A stretch of DNA of 64,000 bases from UBA8914 sp034002905. Lineage in GTDB: Bacteria; Pseudomonadota; Alphaproteobacteria; UBA9219. Shown piece after piece: positions 8,526-16,219 of the stretch. Position 1 is the first letter of the stretch. Each line of letters starts with the position of its first letter. Made by a program: the position numbers and the translations under genes. The notes beneath the pieces were generated by a model that made no database searches, had not been told where the DNA came from, and saw only the letters and a list, made by a program, of their open reading frames with translations. The stretch is from positions 70,054 to 134,053 of the forward strand of contig JAVEZQ010000005.1 of the NCBI GenBank assembly GCA_034002905.1. The letters run 5' to 3'.

Positions 8526-10316
8526 ATGACTCTGGATCATCTGACGATTGGCATCATTGGTGCCGGCCGCATGGGAAGTGGCCTGGCTGAGTATGCAGCA
8601 GTTCAAGGTGTCAAAGTCGTTCTGGTTGACCCAAAAGAAAAGTCCCTGACCGTTGCGTTGGCGGGTATCAAAAGAAATCTGGCTGACAAAATCTCCGCTG
8701 GGACTCTTACGGAATCGGAAAGCGAGGCCATTCTTTCACGGCTTAAACTGGGTAGCAATTACGCGATCCTTGCGCCATGCGATTTGTGCATCGAAGTCGT
8801 TGTCGATAATGAGAGTATCAAGAAATACATTCATAAGGCTGCGTTGAAACACATGAAGGCCGAGGCTGTGCTGCTTAGCAATACACTTGTGCTTTCGATC
8901 GAAAATCTTGCGACGGGTAAAGCAAAACCTGATCGCTTCATGGGTGTTCGGTTTGATTTCCCGCCACAGTCAACTACGGGCGTGAAATTGATCCGCTCCA
9001 ACAAAACTTCCTCTGAAGCTTTCGACAAAGCACGATCTATCCTTCAGCAGATTGGCAGGCAAGTTACCGAAGCTGAAGATGTTAAAACCAAACGGCGTCT
9101 ATCCATTCGTATGACGCAGAGACTTTGTATTGGCAGTGTTTTCCTTTCAATCTTTATTATACTGTGGGGATTAACAGGTGCCGATGAGAGTGTTTCTCGT
9201 CAGTGGATTTGGGGTGGACTCACCCTGACATTCGGGTGCTCAGTTTTTATGGCACGCTATTTCCTTCATATGTCCAAGCGTATCGCGAGGATTACAAGAG
9301 CGATGACAGGTCTTGCGTCAGATGATCTCAAGGTCATTGTTCCCGACACGGACAAGGAAGATGAATATGGCGATCTTGCCCGTATTGTCGATGTTTTTAA
9401 AATGATTGTTACCCAGCTGGATCAAATCAGCGAGCATACGGAAAAAGAAAAGATGGCGGCTGAAGAACGGCGGCTGTCGATTGAACATTGCGCTGAAGAC
9501 TTTCGTAAGGTCGTGACGGAGGTTGTTAACCTCGTCTCCTCAAAAGCCAAGGAACTGCGAACAGATGCCCAGGATCTTAGCAACGGATCCAGTCAGACAA
9601 GCTCGATGGCGACGCTTCTTTCAACTTCTACGGAACAGACTATTAGCAGCATCAATGCGGTTGCGTCTGCTTCGGAGGAGCTTTCTGCCTCTATTGGCGA
9701 AATCAATCGTCAGGTTACCGAAAGTTCACGCATCTCTGAACAGGCAGTCAGCCAGACCCAGCGCACAGATACAACAATATCTGGCTTGAGCGAAGCTGTT
9801 GTGCATATTGGCGAGGTTGTGCAGTTGATCAAAAACATTGCGGAGCAAACAAACCTTCTTGCCTTGAACGCAACGATTGAAGCAGCGCGTGCGGGAGATG
9901 CGGGGAAGGGCTTTGCTGTTGTCGCGGGAGAAGTCAAGAGTTTGGCAAGCCAGACAGCGCGTGCGACCGAAGAAATCGTTGGTAAAATCAGTGCGATCCA
10001 AACTGTAACCAATGAAGCTGTTGAAGATATCCGTGCCGTCGGCTCTATTATCGAGAAGAATAGCAATATTTCGCAAGTTATTGCGGACGGCATCCGTCAG
10101 CAGGATCAGGCAACCAGAGAAATCTCGCGAAGCATACAGAATGCTGTTGAAAACACGCATCAAGTATCCGAGTCCATCAAGCAGGTTACAACGGCTGCGG
10201 CGGGATCGAATGGCTCTGCACAAAATCTTTTGAAAACTTCGACCATTTTGTCGGATGAATCCCAAAAGCTTGAGAAACAGATCGCAACATTCCTTGGGAA
10301 CGTCTGTGGGCATTAG
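8526..10316 (+). CDS. Chemoreceptor with N-terminal degenerate 3-hydroxyacyl-CoA dehydrogenase NAD-binding domain
   Basis: One uninterrupted 596-residue frame. Residues 7-180 match the 3-hydroxyacyl-CoA dehydrogenase N-terminal domain: dinucleotide motif G12-A-G14-R-M-G17, acidic D35 ending strand two, the E90 region (CDLCIEVV, canonical ADLVIEAV), and SNT at 118-120. The catalytic histidine (canonical GMHFFNP) is R142 in GVRFDFPP, and the partner glutamate (canonical KLVE) is R157 in KLIR, so catalysis should be lost. Two membrane helices follow (about 200-219 and 227-247) with a loop of only about seven residues, then HAMP (about 250-302) and a full methyl-accepting signalling domain with the EQTNLLALNA tip near 440. 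The sensor is therefore predicted cytoplasmic. ATG 8526 sits five bases after AAAGGGGG. No receptor of this architecture is known to me. Confidence 0.88.
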   Translation: MTLDHLTIGIIGAGRMGSGLAEYAAVQGVKVVLVDPKEKSLTVALAGIKRNLADKISAGTLTESESEAILSRLKLGSNYAILAPCDLCIEVVVDNESIKKYIHKAALKHMKAEAVLLSNTLVLSIENLATGKAKPDRFMGVRFDFPPQSTTGVKLIRSNKTSSEAFDKARSILQQIGRQVTEAEDVKTKRRLSIRMTQRLCIGSVFLSIFIILWGLTGADESVSRQWIWGGLTLTFGCSVFMARYFLHMSKRIARITRAMTGLASDDLKVIVPDTDKEDEYGDLARIVDVFKMIVTQLDQISEHTEKEKMAAEERRLSIEHCAEDFRKVVTEVVNLVSSKAKELRTDAQDLSNGSSQTSSMATLLSTSTEQTISSINAVASASEELSASIGEINRQVTESSRISEQAVSQTQRTDTTISGLSEAVVHIGEVVQLIKNIAEQTNLLALNATIEAARAGDAGKGFAVVAGEVKSLASQTARATEEIVGKISAIQTVTNEAVEDIRAVGSIIEKNSNISQVIADGIRQQDQATREISRSIQNAVENTHQVSESIKQVTTAAAGSNGSAQNLLKTSTILSDESQKLEKQIATFLGNVCGH

Positions 10317-10330
10317 GGATTTGACACGAT

Positions 10331-10966
10331 ATGGATTCTGTTTATCGGGCTTTAGACAATCTCGTGCCCTTTCCTATGGAAAGCATTCACTTCGATCTCG
10401 CTTTCTCCTATAAGTCTCTGGTCCTTTTATGCCTCGCGGGTTACTTTTTATTAAAACTTGACCAAAGGAAAAGGCGTAAAGTAAGAAGTGATACGTCAGC
10501 AAGGATATTTCATTTCCCGCTGCGGATGGTGCAACGGCAGCAAAATCACGCGATCGGGAAGCGTCCTCGCTTACCGCTCTTATGCCAAAAGACGTTTATG
10601 GACGATTACGAACGGCAATTCTACCTACGCCTTGTTAAGGCGTTACCGGAGTGTTATGTCTTCCCGCAAGTTTCCTTTAGCGCGTTTTTAAATTCGTCGA
10701 ACAAATGGGACAGGCGTTATGAGGTGCGAGGACGTTTTAATCGGCTTGTTGCCGATTTTATTTTGTGTGATTGCGAGAGCTTTAGACTTCTTGCTGTAAT
10801 TGAGTTGGATGGAAACTCGCATGATCGCAAAGATGTTCAGGAGAAAGATAAGAAACGCGATGCCTACCTTGACGAGGCTGGGATCAAGCATAAACGATTT
10901 CGTGCGCCGCCTCAACCATCCGAAGAAGAGATAAAGGGCTGGTTTCAACGGGTCATACAGAACTGA
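10331..10966 (+). CDS. Membrane-anchored DUF2726 protein
   Basis: A 211-residue protein. Residues about 24-42 form one membrane helix, followed by a basic stretch (DQRKRRKVR). The rest matches the DUF2726 pattern: an aromatic block (YERQFYLRLVKAL), then VADFILCD and VIELDGNSHD, then KKRDAYLDEAGIKHKRFRA. The D...ELD arrangement resembles a PD-(D/E)XK nuclease-like core, an inference from pattern. It starts 14 bases after the dehydrogenase-chemoreceptor and is probably co-transcribed with it. The function of DUF2726 proteins is not established. Confidence 0.75.
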   Translation: MDSVYRALDNLVPFPMESIHFDLAFSYKSLVLLCLAGYFLLKLDQRKRRKVRSDTSARIFHFPLRMVQRQQNHAIGKRPRLPLLCQKTFMDDYERQFYLRLVKALPECYVFPQVSFSAFLNSSNKWDRRYEVRGRFNRLVADFILCDCESFRLLAVIELDGNSHDRKDVQEKDKKRDAYLDEAGIKHKRFRAPPQPSEEEIKGWFQRVIQN

Positions 10967-10968
10967 CC

Positions 10969-11136
10969 CTAACGCGCAAAAGACGGGTAAATCAGCTCAG
11001 GGAGAATCTGCGAGCCTTTGGTGCAAGGATGAATGTGATCATAATCACCGAAATAGTCATTTATGAAAATCACGTTATCGTAGCAGTTAAGTAAATCCGT
11101 ATTGAGATTGACATTTTGCTCCCGCAAAACATCCAT
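10969..11136 (-). pseudogene. C-terminal remnant of an SGNH-type hydrolase
   Basis: A 55-codon leftward frame ends three bases from the DUF2726 stop. It encodes NVIFINDYFGDYDHIHPCTKG... followed by LPELIYPSF. The D-x-I-H-P segment near the end matches the catalytic Asp-His block that closes SGNH/GDSL hydrolases. A stop lies four codons before the ATG and no upstream catalytic blocks (GDS, GxxN) are visible, so this looks like the surviving 3' end of a deleted gene. A short functional peptide is the alternative. Confidence 0.42.
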
Positions 11137-11424
11137 AAAACGAGCTCAAAAGGTTAGTCACCGTGCGAACTCCCGTTCTGCTGCCTGAATTCAAAATAAT
11201 GTAACAAAATTAGTCCGTTATGTTCTGTATGTCATTGCAAAACATCCGAAAAAGCCAATCTTTCTCATCTATTACATCCCATTGTAATAGTTAGATAAAT
11301 AAAGCCCCTATTTTTGTGCTAGAATCTATTCATCAAGGTCCATGAAACTAATATAATTAAGAAAATATTTGCCATTTATGCCCTATAATAATGATATCCC
11401 ACGTTTTTTTAGGAGTCATGGATT
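11137..11424. other. AT-rich intergenic region upstream of the cysteine-repeat protein
   Basis: About 290 bases with no coding signal beyond the hydrolase remnant to the left. It contains an inverted repeat ATTACA (11271-11276) / TGTAAT (11283-11288) and several TATAAT-like blocks (for example near 11383-11390), so it probably carries the promoter of the next gene. I cannot fix the -35 element. An AGGAG ribosome site precedes the start at 11425. Confidence 0.4.
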
Positions 11425-13530
11425 ATGAGAAATATGTGCAATTTTGTCGTGGCTACACTTGTTTGCTCAACGGCACTTTTTTTCATTAACGTGAACGCCT
11501 CTCTTGCCTATGATCAGGCAAAATCTGTGTCTGCAAAAGATCCATCCACCACATACAATCACTATTCATTGTCGGCCAACAAGGCGGGCTCAGGGGCTAA
11601 CGAAGACAAAAAAGTTATCAGCGATACAGAACAGACAGGTTCTCCAACGACAAAGCCAACCTTCTCCGCGAATGCTGGTAAAGAAGATGCACGCGTCGCC
11701 ATCGACGTGCATAGGATATGTCGTTGGGTTGATAAATCTCCAAACAATGTGAAGAACCAAGATTTGTTTGTCCCCTTTCAGACATATGAAGAATGGGTTG
11801 CGTTCGTAAACAACGCGCCAAAAGATATTGTTAAGCTTACACCTTGCTCGAGGCCATCAGCAATCATTCCTCCTAATGATCCAGCGGGTAAACACCAAGG
11901 TATGTTCTGCTACAATAAAGATGGTTCCAAACAAACGACTGGACTACGTTATACAAATTTTGCCTATCAGCGCGTGGGTGCCGTTCTCAAGAATGTCGAA
12001 CCAAACCCCAGTCTGGTCTTTGATAAGTGTTACACCAGCGATCGCACAGGGCCTTTCCCTAAGCAGGTTGACAAGATACTTTCTATGAAAGGGCTTGATG
12101 CAGACCGCACAGTAAACGGCATCAAAGTCGGCACGACTGCCAACGATAATAACAGTGACTGGTTGGTTACTTCAGTAAAGTACACTACGCCAACAGCTGC
12201 TTGCGGCACGGCCAATAAAGCCAATCTTTCAACAATACCCTCAACAAGCACCCAGCTTTGCAGTTATGGCGTTGCCTCCGCAGTCGGTGGTACTGGTCCG
12301 TGGACATGGACCTGTAGAGGTCTCAAAAACAAAGCAAGCTGTATGGCAAACAAAAAAGTGGATGGCAGTTGTGGATCTGCTGATGGGAAGAACCTGACAA
12401 CAGCTCCCACTGTGGCAGAACGATGCACGGCGGGCTCCGCCTCTGCATTGAGTGGATCAGGCCCTTGGACATGGACTTGCAAGGGATTGAACGGGGGCAG
12501 CAACGATTCATGCAGTGCCGAGAAAACAAACCCCACATGCCCACCTGTTTCAGTATATGGTCCGTCCCATCCAGTCATCGGGAATATAGCTCAACCTTTG
12601 AATGACGGATATATGTATGTCAGGGTTTCTGGTTCCTACCATGGCAAAGCCGAGTCAAATTACAAGAAAAGCTGGGATAGCTACAACAGTAAATGGGCGT
12701 ACCACAGCTGGGCATCTGGAAAATGTTACTGGCCGAATTTTATGATGAGTGGTGGCAATTATAATGAACGCTGGGTCAATTGTATCGTAACTGATTATGT
12801 TAAAACCAAAGTTGATGGTTATTCGGACATGACTGGATCGTGTACGGTAGACACAGATAACTACCTCTCTCCGCTCAAAGTGAATTTGGCTGAGCGCAAT
12901 CCTTCCATGAACAGCACGAGGCCGACAACCTTCTATCTGACTCTTTCTGATGGAAGAATAATGGAAGGAAAAGCAACGGGCGGGTTAAACCCTGATGAAG
13001 GGTGGCTCATGGTTCATCGTACGAGGGATCCCCTTGTCTTCAAAAACGGGGCGCTGAACGCAGATAACTGGTTTGGTGACCGTGATGGACGCTCCCTCAA
13101 CGGTTTTACAGATCTTGCTGAAACATTTAGCAACTTTATTGAAACCGATGAAAATGGGCAGCGTTTTATCCCGCTGAATGTCCTAACAAAAGTACAAAAG
13201 CAAGAAAAAGCAGAGTATGCGGCAAAGAACCCTAGTCAAATAACGGATCCGTCCTTTGACCTTCGTGTCGTCGACGCACGAAACGCAGAGCGCTTTGCTT
13301 CAGATTACTTTAGTCGCATTTACGTAGACTATCGAAATGTCGTTGAAGCAGATAGTAAGGATGGCCAGATCAAGGGAAGCAACAACATAATCCTTGAACG
13401 AGGCATAGCGCGTACAGTCAATGGCAGAAACACCGAGATTTTGGATCAGTGGTTCGTTATCGATCTGCCGGCAGATATGAGTCCTCCAAAGGGCAAAACA
13501 AAGTCTCGGATTTTGCCTGCTAGGAAGTAA
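11425..13530 (+). CDS. Secreted protein with two cysteine-rich GPWTWTC repeats
   Basis: A 701-residue exported protein. The first ~28 residues are a signal peptide (hydrophobic core then NASLAY). Residues ~90-255 form a domain with several Cys and Trp (HRICRWVDKSP, MFCYNKDG). Two tandem repeats follow (about 260-309 and 315-363), each starting CGxA and containing a central Cys, SAxxGxGPWTWTC and a final SCxA. This repeat type is common in bacterial surface and pilus-associated proteins. The remaining ~335 residues resemble no family I know. It has its own upstream region and is followed by a strong terminator, so it is a single-gene unit. A surface or extracellular role is inferred. Confidence 0.72.
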   Translation: MRNMCNFVVATLVCSTALFFINVNASLAYDQAKSVSAKDPSTTYNHYSLSANKAGSGANEDKKVISDTEQTGSPTTKPTFSANAGKEDARVAIDVHRICRWVDKSPNNVKNQDLFVPFQTYEEWVAFVNNAPKDIVKLTPCSRPSAIIPPNDPAGKHQGMFCYNKDGSKQTTGLRYTNFAYQRVGAVLKNVEPNPSLVFDKCYTSDRTGPFPKQVDKILSMKGLDADRTVNGIKVGTTANDNNSDWLVTSVKYTTPTAACGTANKANLSTIPSTSTQLCSYGVASAVGGTGPWTWTCRGLKNKASCMANKKVDGSCGSADGKNLTTAPTVAERCTAGSASALSGSGPWTWTCKGLNGGSNDSCSAEKTNPTCPPVSVYGPSHPVIGNIAQPLNDGYMYVRVSGSYHGKAESNYKKSWDSYNSKWAYHSWASGKCYWPNFMMSGGNYNERWVNCIVTDYVKTKVDGYSDMTGSCTVDTDNYLSPLKVNLAERNPSMNSTRPTTFYLTLSDGRIMEGKATGGLNPDEGWLMVHRTRDPLVFKNGALNADNWFGDRDGRSLNGFTDLAETFSNFIETDENGQRFIPLNVLTKVQKQEKAEYAAKNPSQITDPSFDLRVVDARNAERFASDYFSRIYVDYRNVVEADSKDGQIKGSNNIILERGIARTVNGRNTEILDQWFVIDLPADMSPPKGKTKSRILPARK

Positions 13531-13553
13531 AGAAAGTTAGCTTATCAATCATG

Positions 13554-13587
13554 AAAGAAAAGGGCGGGGTTTCTCGCCCTTTTCTTT
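13554..13587 (+). terminator. rho-independent terminator after the cysteine-repeat protein
   Basis: A perfect 13-base stem (13554-13566 with 13575-13587) and 8-base loop. The stem contains GGGCG/CGCCC and is flanked by A-rich and T-rich arms, so it can terminate in both directions. Confidence 0.88.
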
Positions 13588-13701
13588 ATATGATCTAATG
13601 GAAACAAAACCCTGTTTAAGGGTATTTTTTGATCCTGATTATTGAGAGGGGTCAGGGCGAAGTTAAGCTGAGAACATGACGAATAAACGGATGTTTGCGA
13701 T

Positions 13702-13730
13702 AAAAAAGGGAGAGCCTTAAGCCCTCCCTT
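13702..13730 (-). terminator. terminator of the VPLPA-CTERM gene
   Basis: On the minus strand, AAGGGAG (RNA from 13730) pairs with CTCCCTT (to 13706) across an 11-base partly paired loop. A run of T (plus-strand A at 13702-13707) follows. It lies just past the stop at 13759. Confidence 0.7.
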
Positions 13731-13758
13731 AATTTGTTGTGTATAGAAAGAAGTTGCC

Positions 13759-14325
13759 TTACGCCTCGTTCTTTTTGCTACGCTTATAGCCAAGCAACCC
13801 AACCAAGCCAGCACCGAACAATGGTAGCGCGGCCGGAAGAGGGACAGCTGAAGCGAGCGATGTCGTAGTATAGCGTGTTGTGATTGCAGTCGTGTCCGTG
13901 ATGCCTTTGAGGCGAAGCGCAATACTGCTGAAGCTGGTGGCTTGACCCGTTAAATTTGAAAGAGCCAAGGTGAAAATTGTTGAGCCAAGAAAGCCTGTCA
14001 GTTCCGGCTTAATGTCTGCGGGAACGAAAGTAAAATCATAGGCGGTCGTTAGTGCGGCTTGTCCAGAAGATAGCGTGTAAGTAAAAACGATTTTCGTATT
14101 GGCAGCCAGATTAAGGTTCGCCTCGTCGAGAATCGCGTAACTATTTCCATTTGGCGCAGACGTAACCGTGGAAATATCGCCCTCATAACCAGCAGTCAGA
14201 GCGCCGCCGTTCAGGTTCATATTGACAGGTGCTGAATTGGGGCTGCTGAAGCTAAGTTCGGCAGCTTGAGCTGGAACTGAGGAAAGGGTCGCTAAAGCCA
14301 ATGCAAGAAAAGTTAAACGCTTCAT
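13759..14325 (-). CDS. VPLPA-CTERM sorting-domain exported protein
   Basis: A 188-residue secreted protein. It begins with a signal peptide (MKRLTFLALALATLSSVPAQA) and ends with the tripartite sorting signal VPLPAALPLF, a hydrophobic helix (GAGLVGLLGY) and basic KRSKK. This is the VPLPA variant of PEP-CTERM, cleaved by an exosortase/archaeosortase-type enzyme, often in bacteria producing exopolysaccharide. The middle is Ser/Thr/Ala-rich and beta-like with no catalytic motif. No exosortase gene is in the window, so one is expected elsewhere. GAAGG precedes the ATG. The gene is monocistronic, between a terminator and the tRNA-like repeat. Confidence 0.82.
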   Translation of the reverse strand: MKRLTFLALALATLSSVPAQAAELSFSSPNSAPVNMNLNGGALTAGYEGDISTVTSAPNGNSYAILDEANLNLAANTKIVFTYTLSSGQAALTTAYDFTFVPADIKPELTGFLGSTIFTLALSNLTGQATSFSSIALRLKGITDTTAITTRYTTTSLASAVPLPAALPLFGAGLVGLLGYKRSKKNEA

Positions 14326-14454
14326 TGTGAGCCTTCAATACGTGGGTGTTTAGTGCGGATCCGGATCCTTCCGCCCCCATGAACCATCCTATCACCCAAA
14401 ATTATAAAGGCAACAGGGATTCTATCTTTTCAACAGGTCATGGGAAAGATATAG

Positions 14455-14506
14455 CTAACCCCTTGAAAAAATGGTCGGAGAGAGGATACAAACCCCCGAC
14501 CCCTGC
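14455..14506 (-). repeat. diverged copy of tRNA-Pro 3' half plus flank (putative att remnant)
   Basis: This segment aligns with 17139-17193 in the same orientation: about 47 of 55 aligned columns are identical, with 5 mismatches and two short gaps. It covers the tRNA from the 3' side of the anticodon stem through CCA plus about 18 bases of downstream flank. The T-loop is changed (TTCGAAT to TTTGTAT) and the 5' half is absent, so it is not a working tRNA. A partial tRNA duplicated as a direct repeat is the usual mark of site-specific integration. Confidence 0.7.
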
Positions 14507-14642
14507 GAGAGATGCGACCCCATCCAGCCAAGACGAACCTCGAAGATACGACAGGCCTGTGCCTCGTTGATTTTTTGTTCCTACCTTACAGACGATCAGG
14601 TACTTGGATCGGTCTCGATGGTGCGAAGTTTTCTAGATGAGA

Positions 14643-14667
14643 AGAAAGGGGCCGTTGGCCCCTTTCT
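14643..14667 (-). terminator. GC-rich hairpin after aqpZ
   Basis: GAAAGGGGCC (14644-14653) pairs with GGCCCCTTTC (14657-14666) around a three-base loop, extended by one A-T pair. It sits 14 bases past the aqpZ stop. The following U-run is weak on both strands. Confidence 0.6.
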
Positions 14668-14680
14668 CGTCTATATTTTG

Positions 14681-15385
14681 TTATTTGTGTTCCTCGCTGT
14701 AAATAAAGCGATAGGAAAAAGCTCCGACGACTGCACCGATAATCGGAGCTACCCAAAAGAGCCAAAGCTGTTTGAGTGCCCAATCGCCGACAAACAAAGC
14801 TGGACCAAGACTGCGGGCTGGATTAACCGACGTGTTGGTAACCGGAATGCTGATGAGATGGATCAATGTTAAACAAAGACCTATTGCTATTGGAGCAAAG
14901 CCGGCCGGAGCCTTTGAGTCTGTGGCTCCAAGAATGACGAGCAAGAACATAGCGGTCATTACGATCTCAGTCACCATAGCGGCTCCCATCGAGTATCTGC
15001 CCGGGGAATGGTCGCCATAACCATTGGCAGCAAAGCCGGATGCAACAATATCAAATCCGTCCTGACCAGAAGCGATGTAGGCTAATGCGGCTGCGGCCAA
15101 CAAGGCCCCGATGCATTGAGCAATAATGTACGGAATGATGTCTGCTTTAGGCAGTCGCCCAGCAGTTGCCAAGCCAATAGTAACGGCTGGATTTAGATGA
15201 CAACCCGAAACAGGTCCAATCGCATAGGCCATTGTCAGTACGGTGAGGCCAAAGGCAAAGGAGACCCCTAAGAGACCAATGCCAACCGATGGAAAGGCGG
15301 CTGCCAACACAGCGCTTCCGCAACCACCAAGTACCAGCCAGCACGTTCCAAACATTTCGGCTGTAAATCTTTTGCTTAAACTCAT
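14681..15385 (-). CDS. aqpZ: Aquaporin Z
   Basis: A water channel of the MIP family, 234 residues with six membrane helices. Both pore motifs are intact: NPA at 65-67 (SGCHLNPAV) and NPA at 188-190 (TSVNPARS), with the ARS arginine of the selectivity filter after the second. The pattern is AqpZ rather than a glycerol facilitator (no GlpF-type NPARD). It lies inside the tRNA-bounded island, which otherwise contains mostly fragments, so it may be cargo. Confidence 0.93.
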   Translation of the reverse strand: MSLSKRFTAEMFGTCWLVLGGCGSAVLAAAFPSVGIGLLGVSFAFGLTVLTMAYAIGPVSGCHLNPAVTIGLATAGRLPKADIIPYIIAQCIGALLAAAALAYIASGQDGFDIVASGFAANGYGDHSPGRYSMGAAMVTEIVMTAMFLLVILGATDSKAPAGFAPIAIGLCLTLIHLISIPVTNTSVNPARSLGPALFVGDWALKQLWLFWVAPIIGAVVGAFSYRFIYSEEHK

Positions 15386-15510
15386 GATGAACCTCTTTCG
15401 TTAGAGTAAAAAGAGTGGTGGCATGAGGATGATCTATAACGTTTCTTTTGTCAAATTATCAGCCTTGTACTTATTCGCTGATCCAATTCTTTCAATTTAT
15501 TAGAAGTCCA

Positions 15511-15789
15511 TTATCCGCGTTTCTTTGGAGTTCTCTTTGGCTTTTTGGTGCCTTCCAACGGGCTTGAGCGTTGTTGGTAGAGTTCAAAGAGGAATGCCAC
15601 GCGGTCGCTGTCGCGCTGAAACTTCTTTTTGCTGTAGGCGGCATCAACGGCGGCATCGAGTTTCTGGTGAGCCTTGACGAGTTCGTGCGGCATGGTCAGC
15701 GGATCATACAAATCGGCAAGCGAAGATTCAGGGTGCTTGGCACGAGCATCTAAAACGCCCTGTGCCGTTTCCTCGATAACCTGTTTCTG
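15511..15789 (-). pseudogene. C-terminal tail of an MmeI-like restriction/methyltransferase enzyme
   Basis: Only the last ~92 residues remain. Reading leftward from about 15789: KQVIEETAQGVLDARAKHP, then LADLYDPLTMPHELVKAHQ, then LDAAVDAAY and RVAFLFELYQQ. This is the conserved end of MmeI-type (type IIG/IIL) fused endonuclease-methyltransferase proteins, normally 900 or more residues. Homology stops sharply near 15790 and a stop appears shortly upstream in frame. No methyltransferase NPPY motif is present. It is a deletion remnant; expression of the short piece from the internal TAT/ATG region is unlikely. Confidence 0.72.
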
Positions 15790-15799
15790 CCTAATAGTG

Positions 15800-16050
15800 C
15801 CCCATCAAAGTCGAGCACTTACCGCATACGTGAGCTTGGCATTCAGAAACTTAGTGCGTTGCCCTCGGCAGGTAGAAACTTCCGCGTTAATCCAAAAAAG
15901 TGGGAAGAACTCAAGGCAAATCTGCAAGGCGACGCCCCCGAGCACGTGAAGGACGATCTGCGCGCGCTTTTGGGACACTGTGAAGAGTGGCTGTTTCGGT
16001 CATTCCAGCAAACGTGTCAGGACTTACGTAGCACATTAGACCTTCAGTAA
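15800..16050 (+). pseudogene. unrecognised coding remnant adjoining the restriction-enzyme tail
   Basis: A rightward open frame ends at TAA 16048-16050. It has protein-like, charged composition (YRIRELGIQKL, then FRVNPKKWEELKANL and HVKDDLRALLGHCEEWLF) but no proper ATG start, only a TTG at 15859. It begins at the point where the MmeI-like homology stops, as expected if a deletion joined two genes. I do not recognise the family. A short intact gene from the TTG is the alternative. Confidence 0.35.
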
Positions 16051-16076
16051 TCGTTATCAGAAAAGGAGATAACGAT
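16050..16076 (+). promoter_or_regulatory. hairpin presenting the ribosome site in its loop
   Basis: A perfect 9-base stem (16050-16058 with 16068-16076) encloses a 9-base loop carrying AAGGAG up to its edge. The right arm includes the first two bases of the ATG at 16075, and the left arm begins at the stop of the preceding frame. This would couple or gate translation of the downstream small frame. Confidence 0.45.
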
Positions 16077-16215
16077 GCCGAAGGCTGGCCTAACAGCGGT
16101 TCGTTTCCGCAATCATATTGTCAAAGTAATTTATCGTGTTGGCTTGCCAAGGGCATTGGCGCATATGCCGACGGGGATTGCCTATTCTGGCCCCCCCCCT
16201 GATTTGTTCCTATGA
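16075..16215 (+). CDS. 46-residue unrecognised small protein
   Basis: ATG 16075 follows a strong AAGGAG ribosome site. The product is basic and begins MPKAGLTAVRFRNHIVKVIY; it ends PPPDLFL where the frame crosses a run of nine C (16191-16199). No family is recognised. It may be a truncated gene start left by the deletions in this island, or a leader peptide. The strong initiation region makes translation plausible. Confidence 0.35.
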   Translation: MPKAGLTAVRFRNHIVKVIYRVGLPRALAHMPTGIAYSGPPPDLFL

Positions 16216-16219
16216 TTCT

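Larger units (their letters stand above)
14326..14680. other. gene-free stretch holding the tRNA-like repeat and a hairpin
   Basis: This 355-base gap contains the promoter side of the VPLPA gene (14326 to about 14400), the diverged tRNA-Pro 3' copy (14455-14506), about 130 bases without recognisable content, and the GC-rich hairpin after aqpZ. Short open frames here overlap the tRNA-like repeat and show no protein-like features. Confidence 0.6.

Noticed and set aside
8526..9100. Possibility that the dehydrogenase part is a separate truncated gene
   Set aside because: No stop, frameshift or second start with a ribosome site lies between it and the receptor, and the linker runs directly into the first membrane helix.
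9726..10313. 195-residue leftward frame over the chemoreceptor signalling domain
   Set aside because: Antisense to a highly conserved coding region; composition follows from the receptor codons.
14455..14540. A second tRNA gene
   Set aside because: Only the 3' half is present, T-loop invariants are lost and no anticodon stem forms.
14346..14872. 74- and 133-residue rightward frames between the VPLPA gene and aqpZ
   Set aside because: They cover the tRNA-like repeat, the hairpin and antisense aqpZ sequence, and show no protein-like features.
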